Source: Bacteroidota bacterium (lineage in GTDB: Bacteria > Bacteroidota > Bacteroidia > Chitinophagales > Chitinophagaceae). From it: 47,314 bases of DNA. The DNA lies in the NCBI GenBank assembly GCA_018267615.1, contig JAFDYD010000033.1, positions 77,217 to 124,530 on the forward strand, given 5' to 3'. Shown in pieces: positions 24,832 to 34,246 of this stretch. The translations under genes were made by a program, and so were the position numbers. The notes below the pieces were generated by a model. It did not search any database. It worked only from the letters and a program-made list of their open reading frames with translations, and had not been told where the DNA came from. The number at the start of each line of letters is the position of its first letter. Within the stretch, counting starts at the first letter, position 1.

Positions 24832-27150
24832 TTATAAATTTACATACCTCACCCTTATCCATATATCCCTGTTTCTGCCTTTATCATCTGTGCAGGAAAT
24901 TTTTACCGGCCCCTCATCGGGAATAAAAAATTGTTTATCCTTTGCCTCGGTAGCTTTATAAAATTTATTATTGACATACCAATACACTTTTCCAACATCG
25001 TTGCCTGCATTACAACTAAGCTGCAATGGTTGTGGATCTTTTTTACTGATCAGGTACTCACTACCGTTAGTAGGAGAAGTAACCACCGGACTTCCCTCTT
25101 TGAAAATCCTTTCACAGGCAGGGTTATGCGCCGGAATTTTTTGATAAGCAATATGGTTCTCCTCAAAATAACGCTGCATATCCGGCGTGATGAACTTATA
25201 AAATTTTTTCTTGTATCCATTTAATGGCATGCACATCCTGCAATAAGTCATCTTCTCATCCGCCGACACGATCAATTCTCTTAAGTTATCGCATTTCTTT
25301 GCGCTTGATATCATCGGGATAAAATAATCAGTCGACAGATCTGTGCAATGATCATTTGGAATCATTCCTGTTTCAGAACATATCATGCGGCTGTCGCAAT
25401 CCTTTGGCTGTTGAAACCATTCTTCATCCGTATCATAATCGATTGTATTAAAAATTTTGAATAATAATGGCGTGGCAATATTTGCTCCACTCAATTCAGG
25501 AATGCCGAGGGCGGAAAAGTTACCAGCCCATACACCTACGGTATAGTGTTTATTATACCCGATGCTCCAGGCATCACGGCGGCCATAAGATGTTCCCGTT
25601 TTCCACGCAATTTTTGGCAGATGCACTGTGCTTTCCCAATTCAGGGGAAAGTCGGGCCGGTTGACTTTCGAAAGAATTTGATTGATCATAAAAGTAGCAG
25701 CGGGACTTAGAATGGCGACACCATGACGATCGCCACCTGACACTCGCTGATACAAAGGCGCTGTATACACTCCATCATTTGCAAATATGGAATACAACCC
25801 GGTTAGTTCTTCTAACGTTGTACCACAACCGCCCAATATCATCGATAAGCCAAGTTTGCCCTGATCTTTTTTTATTTGTTTGAAATTACAAACGGCTAAT
25901 TTTTGAATCAGTTCATTTTTTCCAAGTGCACGCAAACTTTTTACAGCAGGGATATTGAGTGAATGTTCTAACGCATATTCCATCGTAACATAACCATTGA
26001 ATTTCTTATCATAGTTCTCCGGCGCATATCCATCATAGTTAACCGCAACATCCGTGATTACCATTTTCGGCGTAGTCAAACCTCCATCTATACACAATCC
26101 ATATAGCAAGGGTTTGAGTGTACTGCCCGGCTGGCGGATAGCAGCCGCACCATTCACCTGCCCCGCATCCAGCGTGTCTTTAAAATCTGCCGAGCCTACG
26201 TATGCTACTACTTTATGCGTACGGTTGTCGATTACTACTACTGCTGCATTGCGGATATTCTTGAGCGTGAGTGCACGTGAATAATCGCTCACCAGTTTTT
26301 CAATTTTCAGTTGAGCGTTCAATTCAATATTTGTATGGATAATATCACCACCTTGCTTTTTTAATTTATAAGCGAGGTGGGGAATAAATTTTGGAACCGT
26401 TCCTCTTGTTGCAGTGAGCGGTTCATTCAATGCATCCTGGATTTCTTTTGCTGTGAACACTTTATCAGCAGCAAATTTCTTCAACCATTTATTTCTTTCC
26501 TGTACAACACGATCATTGTGTTTGCCAATTACCAAAGAAGAAGGGCGATTTGGAATAATGGATAAAGCAGTGATCTCTGCCAATGACAAATGATCCGGGC
26601 TTTTTGAAAAATAAAGAACAGATGCAGACTTCACACCCTGGATATTTCCACCATAAGGAACAAGATTCAAATACATCTGCAATATTTCCTGTTTATTATA
26701 TTTTAATTCCAGTTGAAACGAGCGAAAAACCTCCACGCATTTACTCCAATAATTTCTTTTTTTGGGTTCCAATGCTCTTGCTACCTGCATCGTTATGGTC
26801 GATGCGCCCGATTCACGTTTCCAATGAAAAAGATTTTTGAAAAAAGCTTTTGTAATAGAAAAAGGATTGATGCCCGGATGATAATAAAAATATTTGTCTT
26901 CTTTTTCAATAATCGTTTTGCGGAGCAATGGAGATATCTCATCCAGTTCCGTTTTCATTCGCCATTGTTGATCTTTTGTTAGAAATGCATGGATCACTTC
27001 GCCTTTACCATCCGTAACAATGGTAGAATATTCGATCTTGTCCGGCAATGGAAAAATAAAATTGAGCAGGAAGAAAAGAAATAATAAAGCAGCTATGGAG
27101 AGAAGCGATATTTTAAGAAACCGTCTAGTATTTGAAAAACGAAATTTCAT
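24832..27150 (-). CDS. pbpC: Penicillin-binding protein 1C (bifunctional glycosyltransferase/transpeptidase)
   Basis: A 772-residue peptidoglycan synthase anchored by one N-terminal segment (residues 14-34). The GT51 domain carries EDKYFYYHPG (E84) and GASTITMQVAR. The transpeptidase domain has the active serine S343 in GSTLKP, the SLN motif in HSLNIP, and KTGTSYGRRD. A C-terminal beta-sandwich domain specific to PBP1C (ending VYWYVNNKFY and CTDDKGRNRDIWIRV) is present. It is divergent from the alpha-2-macroglobulin gene, the standard pbpC/bacterial A2M pairing, in which A2M is thought to guard the periplasm and PBP1C to help repair the wall. A good promoter match lies 59 bp upstream. Confidence 0.97.
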   Translation of the reverse strand: MKFRFSNTRRFLKISLLSIAALLFLFFLLNFIFPLPDKIEYSTIVTDGKGEVIHAFLTKDQQWRMKTELDEISPLLRKTIIEKEDKYFYYHPGINPFSITKAFFKNLFHWKRESGASTITMQVARALEPKKRNYWSKCVEVFRSFQLELKYNKQEILQMYLNLVPYGGNIQGVKSASVLYFSKSPDHLSLAEITALSIIPNRPSSLVIGKHNDRVVQERNKWLKKFAADKVFTAKEIQDALNEPLTATRGTVPKFIPHLAYKLKKQGGDIIHTNIELNAQLKIEKLVSDYSRALTLKNIRNAAVVVIDNRTHKVVAYVGSADFKDTLDAGQVNGAAAIRQPGSTLKPLLYGLCIDGGLTTPKMVITDVAVNYDGYAPENYDKKFNGYVTMEYALEHSLNIPAVKSLRALGKNELIQKLAVCNFKQIKKDQGKLGLSMILGGCGTTLEELTGLYSIFANDGVYTAPLYQRVSGGDRHGVAILSPAATFMINQILSKVNRPDFPLNWESTVHLPKIAWKTGTSYGRRDAWSIGYNKHYTVGVWAGNFSALGIPELSGANIATPLLFKIFNTIDYDTDEEWFQQPKDCDSRMICSETGMIPNDHCTDLSTDYFIPMISSAKKCDNLRELIVSADEKMTYCRMCMPLNGYKKKFYKFITPDMQRYFEENHIAYQKIPAHNPACERIFKEGSPVVTSPTNGSEYLISKKDPQPLQLSCNAGNDVGKVYWYVNNKFYKATEAKDKQFFIPDEGPVKISCTDDKGRNRDIWIRVRYVNL

Positions 27151-27208
27151 CGTAGTTCGAAAAATGGAATTATTCGCTCCTATAAAATAAATACAATTCG
27201 CGAATTTC

Positions 27209-27238
27209 CAAATCTATAGTATTGTTAATTCCAGCAAA
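27209..27238 (-). promoter_or_regulatory. Promoter of pbpC
   Basis: On the minus strand TTTG (27238-27235), 18 bp, then TAGATTTG (27216-27209) match the Bacteroidota promoter consensus TTTG/TAnnTTTG exactly with normal spacing, ending 59 bp before the pbpC ATG. The 234-bp divergent gap otherwise shows no long inverted repeat, unlike nearly all other gaps here. Confidence 0.62.
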
Positions 27239-27384
27239 AGAGCAACGCTCAAAATCTTCCGTCGCGCCCTTAACTGTTAATGTTTTGCTCAATTTATGAA
27301 TTAGTAGCTCGTCCGCATCTCAAAATTATACCATTATCTTCTTTTTTGTATCTTAACATTCTCAACCGAACAACCTTCCTCCAT

Positions 27385-30300
27385 ATGCGTATCAAAGTCA
27401 CATTGCTAACAACCGCAACGGTTGTTATTTTTTTGCTTGCTTGTAATAGAAATTTTGTTGCCTTGGATTATACCAATGCAAAAGATGAAGTGCCGACACT
27501 CGGCAATCTTATTTTCAGGTTTAATAAATCATTAGTGAATGATTCATTGGTGAACCGCTGGGATTCCGTAGAATATGTTTCTTTCGAACCGAAAATCCCA
27601 GGGCGTTTTCGCTGGGAACATCCTGATGAACTTGTATTCTCTCCCTCCCGTCCATTGAGCCCGGCAACAACTTTCAAAGCAACTTTGAAATCCGATGTAC
27701 TTCAATTCAGCAAATTTTCAAAAGTTGAAAAGGCAGAGAACCTCATTTTTCATACGCCCGAATTAAAATTGGAAAATGCAAGTACCACCTGGGTATTACA
27801 GGATGAAAATAAAGCATCGGCTTTGCCACAAGTTGATTTATCATTCAACTATTCAGTAAATCCAAATACGCTAAAAGAAAAATTAAAGATTGAAGTCAAC
27901 GGGCAACCGGCCAATTATACCATGCAAACATTATCGTCGAGCAGCAGGATTTTGCTTCAATTGCAAAATATAAAAATGGAAGACGAGGATTACCCTGCTA
28001 AAATTATCATCGAAAAAAATCTTGTGCCTGATGGCGGAACAAATGGTACACCGGAAAAATCGGAGATCAGCTCCGTGATACCATCGCCATATGTGCTTCG
28101 CATCAACGACGTGACCGCAGAGCCGAATAACGATGGAGGCACGATAAAGGTTACGACCAGCCAGCAAATAAAACCGGAACAACTTTCTTCTTTTATTAAA
28201 ATAAGTCCGGCTGTTAAATTCAAAGCTGCAGTTGTTGACGATGGATTCACCATTACCAGCGACGATTTCAACACCGAGAATGGTTATGCACTGACTATTT
28301 CTAACGGAATAAAAGGCAAGATTGGCGGAACCTTACGTGACGAATACACGACCAATGTTGCGTTTGGAAAAATTGAACCGACAATCAGTTTTGCAAACAG
28401 CAAAGGTGTTTATCTCTCGTCGAAAGGTGAAAGAAACATGGAAGTAAAATTGGTCAATACACCGAGAATAAAAATAGTGATTTCAAAAATTTATGAGAAC
28501 AACCTGCTGACGGCGCAGCATTATGGATATTATCCGAAAGATAATCAAAGTGCCAGCAATTCCTATCGCAATGAAGGCGACGATGAAGAAGAAAGTGATT
28601 ATCGCTATAATTATAATAGTGATGATTACAGCAGCACGCTCGGTGATATCATTTATGAAAAAGAAATTGATACGCGCTCTTTGCCAAAATATGGTAACAG
28701 TCGCTTATTCAATTTCGTGATCGATGACAAGATCAAAGATCTCAAAGGCATTTATCATGTCATGATTCGCTCTACCAAAGATTACTGGATAAGAGATAGC
28801 CGTTTTGTTTCTTTATCAGATATTGGTTTGATTGCAAAAGAAGGTATCGACAGAATGGTTGTGTTTGCCAATTCGATTAAAAACGCAACCGCCATGCAAG
28901 GAGTAAATATCGTTGCATATGGAGCGAACAACCAGGTATTGGGATTGGGAACTACAAATACGGATGGCGTTGCCGAAATCGCATACTCACGGAAAGAATT
29001 CGCGGGATTTAAACCGGCAATGATCGTTGCAAAGACAGAAGATGATTTTAATTATCTTCCTTTCACGACAACAAAAGTAAATACATCCAGGTTTGAAGTG
29101 GGAGGAAAACATATCAACAGCACCGGCCTCGATGCATATGTGTACCCCGAACGCGATATCTACAGGCCGGGAGAAAAATTAAATTTTTCTGTTATTGTTC
29201 GCGACAGGCAATGGAAATCCCCGGGAGATATTCCGATCAAACTAAAATTCCTGATGCCAAATGGAAAAGAGCTTAAGGAATTCCGCAAGAATTTAAATGA
29301 ACAAGGTTCGCTTGAAGGAAATATCGATCTTGCTACTTCGGCCATCACTGGTAGCTATTCACTCGAAGTATATTCATCAAACGATATCCTACTAACGACA
29401 CAAGCTTTTCGCATCGAGGAATTTGTTCCCGACAGAATTAAAGTTACCACCAAACTCAACAAAGAATCCTTTGGCCCCGGCGACGATGCGGTTCTGGATA
29501 TTCATGCCGTGAATTTTTTTGGCCCTCCTGCTGCGAACAGAAACTATGAATGCGAGATACAGGTTGCACAAAAAACATTCAATCCGAAAAAATTTAATGG
29601 ATACGATTTTTCATTGGGAAGCCAGACTTCCATTTCGGATAAGGTTAACCGTGAGGGAAAAACCGATGATAAGGGAGATGCCGAGGAAAAATATACAGTT
29701 CCTGCCATGTTTAAAAACTTAGGAATTTTGCAGGCAAATTTTTATTCGACGGTTTTTGATGAAACCGGCCGGCCTGTCAGCAGGAAAACTTCTGCAGATA
29801 TTTTTACGCAGCCGGTATTTTATGGTATCGGATATGATGATAGCTGGTATCATGCTTTAAATGTTGAAGTGAAATTCCCGATTGTCGCGCTGGACAAAAA
29901 TGAAAAAGTTCTGAGCGGTCAACATGCAAAAGTTGACATAATCAAATACGAATACAGAAATGTATTGTCAAAGAGCGGAAGTTATTTCCGTTACCAGTCT
30001 CAAAAAGCGGACGTATTGGTTTTGTCAAAGATGATTACAGTAGATGGTGAGACGACCAACTTTTCATTTACGCCAAAAATTCCCGGTGAATATGAAATAA
30101 GAGTATCAGCGCCGGAAGCGACTAGTTATGTGAGCAGATCATTCTACAGTTACGGTTCATGGGGCAGTGAGAATTCTTCTTTCGAAGTAAATAACGAGGG
30201 TAATATTGATATCTCTTTGGACAAGTCATCTTATTTCGATGGTGAAAATTTAAAAGCACTATTTAAAACGCCTTTCAGCGGAAGAATGCTCGTGACGATG

Positions 30301-32817
30301 GAAACCGAAAAATTGATTTCATATCAATATGTAAACGTTGAAAAAAATACTGCTTCACTTGATTTGAAACTCACCGCAGAATCGGTTCCCAACGTATATA
30401 TAACAGCAACTTTAATCAAGCCTCATGATATTACTGATATGCCATTGACCGTTGCTCACGGTTTCGAAAGTGTAAAAGTAGAAGAGAAGGAAAGAAAGAT
30501 TGCAGTGCAAATCAACGCTGAAAAAACTACCCGCTCGAGAACTCATCAAAAAGTAACGGTTAAGGCACTACCGAATAGCATGGTCACATTAGCAGCAGTT
30601 GATAATGGAATACTACAAGTTTCCAATTTCGATACTCCCGATCCTTACGAATATTTCTATGCGAAACGTGCGTTGGAAGTAAGTGCTTTTGATATCTATC
30701 CATTATTATTTCCGGAATTAAAAGCCAGGCTCAGCAGCACGGGTGGTGATTCGGAATCGGATATGACGCGCCGCGTAAATCCGATGCCTGCAAAACGTTT
30801 CAAACTTGTTTCATACTGGAGCGGAATCAAACAGGCAAATAGCAACGGCGAAGCAGCATTTGAATTTGATATCCCGCAGTTCTCGGGAGAAATAAGATTG
30901 ATGGCTGTTGCTTACAAAAATGAAAGTTTTGGATCGAAAGAATCAAAAATGACGGTTGCCGATCCGCTGGTGTTAAGTACGGCATTGCCAAGGTTTTTAA
31001 GTCCCGGTGACTCTATTTCCGTTCCTGTAACTGTTACGAATACTACGGCAAAAACTGCAACAGCAAATGCACAAATAAAAACAAGTGGCACGGTACAGTT
31101 CGCCGGAGGCAATCAGTTGTCGGTAAATATTCCGCCGAATAGTGAAAGTCGGTTAAACTTCACCGTTATAGCACAGCCCGCGCTCGGAACCGGAAAAGTT
31201 TTGATAGAAATAAATAGTATGGGCGAAAAATTCACAGATGAAACGGAGATCAGTGTGCGCCCAGCATCTTCATTACAAAAAATTACCGGAAGCGGATCAG
31301 TAAATGGCGGGACATCACAAGTGTTGCCATTGAAAACAAATGATTTCATTGCATCCAGTGTCAAAGATGAATTGTTCGTCAGCAAATCGCCTGCAATAGA
31401 ATTATCCAAATACCTGGACTATCTCGTTACATATCCTTATGGATGTACAGAGCAAACTGTTTCTGCAGCCTTCCCGCAACTTTACTATGGAGATATCGCT
31501 GATCTCTTACATGTCAGCAGGTCCACCGCAGGTGCAAATGCAAATATCCAGGAAGCAATACGCAAAATAAAAATGCGGCAATTGTATAATGGCGCAGTTA
31601 CACTATGGGATGGAGAAGGAACGGAAAATTGGTGGTGTACAATTTACGCCGCGCATTTTTTACTCGAAGCGCAAAAAGCGGGTTACGATGTTGACCGAGG
31701 TTTAATCGAAACAATGCTTAGCTATATTAATAACCAATTGAAGAATCGAAAAACAATTGTTTATTATTATAACAGGAATCAAAACAAAAAAATAGCGCCT
31801 AAAGAAGTCGTGTATGGATTGTATGTGCTTGCATTGTCAGGACATCCGAATGTGAGTGTGATGAATTTTTATAAATCCAACCCGGAATTATTGAGCCTGG
31901 ATTGCAAATACATGTTGTCTGCTGCGTATGCGCTTGCAGGTGATAAGAATAGTTTCAAACAATTTCTGCCTTCGCAATTTGCAGGTGAAGAATCAGTGGC
32001 ACAAACCGGCGGCAGTTTCTATTCTGATATTCGTGATGAGTCGCTGGCTTTAGATGTTTTGTTGGATGTGGATCCTGATAATGCACAAATTCCGTTGATG
32101 GCAAAGCATGTGTCCGACAAATTGAAGCAACGTTATTGGTGGAGCACGCAGGAACTCTCTTTCAGTTTTCTTGCGCTTGGAAAAATATCAAAGCAAGCTG
32201 CGAAGTCAACAGCAACGGCGGAAATTAAAGTCGATGGAAAAACAGTAGGCACATTGAGTGGAAATGATATTCGTCTGACCACACAACAATTGAAAGGCAA
32301 CAATGTCGAAATTGTTACGAAAGGAAATGGACGCCTGTATTATTTCTGGCAATCGTCAGGCATCAGTGCAAGTGGTGCATATAAAGAAGAAGACAGCTAT
32401 TTAAAAGTGCGCAAACATTTTTATGATAGATATGGCCGATTGATTACGGGGAATACATTCAAACAAAATGATCTCGTCATCGTACAAATCACACTCGAAA
32501 AATCGTATAGCACGGATATTGATAATGTCGTTATCACAGATTTGTTGCCTGCAGGTTTTGAGATTGAAAATCCGAGAACAAAGGAAATTCCGGGGATGGA
32601 TTGGATCAAAGATGGTTCAACACCAACTGCGCTCGATGTTCGTGATGACCGGATTAATCTTTTCGTCGATGCAAATAGTTCCAAACAGACTTATTATTAT
32701 GCGGTGCGGGCAGTTTCACCTGGAGTGTATCGCATGGGACCTGTGAATGCAGACGCGATGTATAACGGTGAGTATCACTCGTACAATGGCGCGGGTGTGA
32801 TAAAGGTGGTGAGGTAA
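27385..32817 (+). CDS. Bacterial alpha-2-macroglobulin family lipoprotein (thioester type)
   Basis: A 1810-residue protein with a lipoprotein signal (TVVIFLLAC). It shows the successive macroglobulin domains of bacterial A2M, the RPGEKLNFSVIVRDR segment (MG3-like), the A2M region FDIPQFSGEIRLMAVAY, and the thioester domain with the intact motif GCTEQ (C1354 and the glutamine three residues on). The thioester can bond covalently to attacking proteases, trapping them. The start at 27385 (MRIKVTLLTT) is chosen for the signal peptide; 35 upstream codons are open from a TTG-like start at 27280. A stretch of Glu/Asp and Tyr (EGDDEEESDYRYNYN, about residues 395-415) is unusual and could be a flexible bait-like loop. 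Confidence 0.95.
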   Translation: MRIKVTLLTTATVVIFLLACNRNFVALDYTNAKDEVPTLGNLIFRFNKSLVNDSLVNRWDSVEYVSFEPKIPGRFRWEHPDELVFSPSRPLSPATTFKATLKSDVLQFSKFSKVEKAENLIFHTPELKLENASTTWVLQDENKASALPQVDLSFNYSVNPNTLKEKLKIEVNGQPANYTMQTLSSSSRILLQLQNIKMEDEDYPAKIIIEKNLVPDGGTNGTPEKSEISSVIPSPYVLRINDVTAEPNNDGGTIKVTTSQQIKPEQLSSFIKISPAVKFKAAVVDDGFTITSDDFNTENGYALTISNGIKGKIGGTLRDEYTTNVAFGKIEPTISFANSKGVYLSSKGERNMEVKLVNTPRIKIVISKIYENNLLTAQHYGYYPKDNQSASNSYRNEGDDEEESDYRYNYNSDDYSSTLGDIIYEKEIDTRSLPKYGNSRLFNFVIDDKIKDLKGIYHVMIRSTKDYWIRDSRFVSLSDIGLIAKEGIDRMVVFANSIKNATAMQGVNIVAYGANNQVLGLGTTNTDGVAEIAYSRKEFAGFKPAMIVAKTEDDFNYLPFTTTKVNTSRFEVGGKHINSTGLDAYVYPERDIYRPGEKLNFSVIVRDRQWKSPGDIPIKLKFLMPNGKELKEFRKNLNEQGSLEGNIDLATSAITGSYSLEVYSSNDILLTTQAFRIEEFVPDRIKVTTKLNKESFGPGDDAVLDIHAVNFFGPPAANRNYECEIQVAQKTFNPKKFNGYDFSLGSQTSISDKVNREGKTDDKGDAEEKYTVPAMFKNLGILQANFYSTVFDETGRPVSRKTSADIFTQPVFYGIGYDDSWYHALNVEVKFPIVALDKNEKVLSGQHAKVDIIKYEYRNVLSKSGSYFRYQSQKADVLVLSKMITVDGETTNFSFTPKIPGEYEIRVSAPEATSYVSRSFYSYGSWGSENSSFEVNNEGNIDISLDKSSYFDGENLKALFKTPFSGRMLVTMETEKLISYQYVNVEKNTASLDLKLTAESVPNVYITATLIKPHDITDMPLTVAHGFESVKVEEKERKIAVQINAEKTTRSRTHQKVTVKALPNSMVTLAAVDNGILQVSNFDTPDPYEYFYAKRALEVSAFDIYPLLFPELKARLSSTGGDSESDMTRRVNPMPAKRFKLVSYWSGIKQANSNGEAAFEFDIPQFSGEIRLMAVAYKNESFGSKESKMTVADPLVLSTALPRFLSPGDSISVPVTVTNTTAKTATANAQIKTSGTVQFAGGNQLSVNIPPNSESRLNFTVIAQPALGTGKVLIEINSMGEKFTDETEISVRPASSLQKITGSGSVNGGTSQVLPLKTNDFIASSVKDELFVSKSPAIELSKYLDYLVTYPYGCTEQTVSAAFPQLYYGDIADLLHVSRSTAGANANIQEAIRKIKMRQLYNGAVTLWDGEGTENWWCTIYAAHFLLEAQKAGYDVDRGLIETMLSYINNQLKNRKTIVYYYNRNQNKKIAPKEVVYGLYVLALSGHPNVSVMNFYKSNPELLSLDCKYMLSAAYALAGDKNSFKQFLPSQFAGEESVAQTGGSFYSDIRDESLALDVLLDVDPDNAQIPLMAKHVSDKLKQRYWWSTQELSFSFLALGKISKQAAKSTATAEIKVDGKTVGTLSGNDIRLTTQQLKGNNVEIVTKGNGRLYYFWQSSGISASGAYKEEDSYLKVRKHFYDRYGRLITGNTFKQNDLVIVQITLEKSYSTDIDNVVITDLLPAGFEIENPRTKEIPGMDWIKDGSTPTALDVRDDRINLFVDANSSKQTYYYAVRAVSPGVYRMGPVNADAMYNGEYHSYNGAGVIKVVR

Positions 32818-32826
32818 TTCGAACTC

Positions 32827-32982
32827 GGATTTGAAACGATTTTGCTGATTATCCTGAAAACTATAATAGTCATAAAACTCTGTGCCTTGGTGTTCTTATG
32901 GTTAAAAAATTGAACCACAAAGACACCAAGGCACAAAGTTTTATAACACTATCAGTGTAATCAGCAAAATCGTTTCAAATCC
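32827..32982. repeat. Composite inverted repeat, about 73-bp arms, with 'gtggttcaa' core
   Basis: The arms run 32827-32906 and 32910-32982. The outer 25 bp (ggatttgaaacgattttgct onward) is a perfect inverse match. The inner part (tgtgccttggtgt and its partner) belongs to the same family as 9094-9161 and 15372-15422. Middle sections are diverged. It lies between the convergent A2M and GH20 genes. Confidence 0.9.
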
Positions 32983-32993
32983 CGGTTAGGCTT

Positions 32994-34088
32994 TCACAAC
33001 TTCCCGATCGCGTCATACATCATTCTAAAACAGTACCAGGAACTTCTTTCGTTTGGTTTTGGTTGATTATTGTAAAAGCTTCGCAAAAAATTTCCGGTAT
33101 TTGACCATGTTGTTTCGATAATTCCTAACAAACGATCACGCATTTCCGGAGTCGCTGTTTTTCTGAAATCAACCATATCGTTGATTTGTGCAAGCGAAAC
33201 GTTGACATCTCTCCACGGACAAGTCATCACACGAAATCCTTTCATCGCAAAATAAATAGCAGTTTTGTCGGCACGTTCATAATGCCAATCGCATATCACT
33301 ACATCTTTTGGAATCAGGTCAACAGCGCGGTAAGAATTATTATAGCTGGCTTCCCATTCACCAAGTCCGCTCGTTTTTCCATCAATCAATCGATCGCCCC
33401 AAATCCACAATTCTTTTCGTTTGAGTGCAAGATGATCTTGTATCCTGCGCACTTCATCCGCAAATAATTCTGATGGATCCCGTCCTCCGCAACGCGGACA
33501 TTTATCCTCACCCAGGAAAAAAACTTCGTCCATCCCCGCGTGAAAAACATCCGCTTCAAAAACATCTACCAATTCATCCATCACATCAAAAATAACTTTA
33601 TGCAAGTCGGGATGAAGGGGACAATAACTTTTACAATACAATTTATCCGCATTGGGCCATTCATATTTCTCCGGCATTTGTATCCATGGCGTCTCATCAA
33701 ATTGCGGATATTGTTTTAATAATTTACCTGTGCGATTTGCCCATGACTGGTGTCCGAGAAAATTAATTTGCGGTACAATACGGATATGATGCTTCTTGCA
33801 TACACTCACAATTTTTTTTACTTCCGCAGTGGACAATGCAAAACTATCTATCAATTCCGGGTGAGACTTAAATTGATAACTATATTCTACCGAGAGAATC
33901 AGCGTATTCACTTTTCGCACCGACAATTCCTTATCGATAAAAGTAACAAATGAATCCAGCTGCGCCGGTCTTGGAACATTGATACAAAGTCCGCGTACAG
34001 GAAGAAGACTGTCTAGTTTATCCTGCGCATGAATCAGCGTCGCCGATAAAAAAACAACAACCATCGGCAGAAGCAATTTTTTTCTCAT
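32994..34088 (-). CDS. GH20-like glycoside hydrolase (beta-N-acetylhexosaminidase fold)
   Basis: A secreted 364-residue protein (signal MRKKLLLPMVVVFLSATLIHA). The TIM-barrel sequence includes the GH20 hallmark H183-x-G185-x-D187-E188 in VFHAGMDEV, where the Asp-Glu pair would perform substrate-assisted catalysis on N-acetylhexosamines. A short CPRCGG motif follows at about residues 197-202. It is shorter than typical full GH20 enzymes, lacking the usual N-terminal domain, so substrate assignment is tentative. It stands alone on the minus strand, convergent with A2M. Confidence 0.82.
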   Translation of the reverse strand: MRKKLLLPMVVVFLSATLIHAQDKLDSLLPVRGLCINVPRPAQLDSFVTFIDKELSVRKVNTLILSVEYSYQFKSHPELIDSFALSTAEVKKIVSVCKKHHIRIVPQINFLGHQSWANRTGKLLKQYPQFDETPWIQMPEKYEWPNADKLYCKSYCPLHPDLHKVIFDVMDELVDVFEADVFHAGMDEVFFLGEDKCPRCGGRDPSELFADEVRRIQDHLALKRKELWIWGDRLIDGKTSGLGEWEASYNNSYRAVDLIPKDVVICDWHYERADKTAIYFAMKGFRVMTCPWRDVNVSLAQINDMVDFRKTATPEMRDRLLGIIETTWSNTGNFLRSFYNNQPKPNERSSWYCFRMMYDAIGKL

Positions 34089-34163
34089 TGTAACGGTTTT
34101 TTTGAATGAAGATAGGAATGTCTACTAGTAAGTGCAGGGTTTGGGGATTTTGTAATGAAGGAG

Positions 34164-34241
34164 TGAAGAAAAGAGCGGAGAAACAGAGCGGAGAGCGGCC
34201 AACCCTTCGCTCTCCGCTCTGTTTCTCCGCTCTTTTCTTCA
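34164..34241. repeat. Perfect 34-bp inverted repeat with heptad units
   Basis: Arms 34164-34197 and 34208-34241 are perfect 34-bp inverse copies with a 10-nt loop. The left arm repeats the 7-nt unit agagcgg about three times with a related spacer. It lies after the amidohydrolase stop (34247) and before the GH20 start on the minus strand. A perfect 34-bp stem would be a strong block to RNA polymerase or ribosome passage. Confidence 0.95.
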
Positions 34242-34246
34242 GTGCC

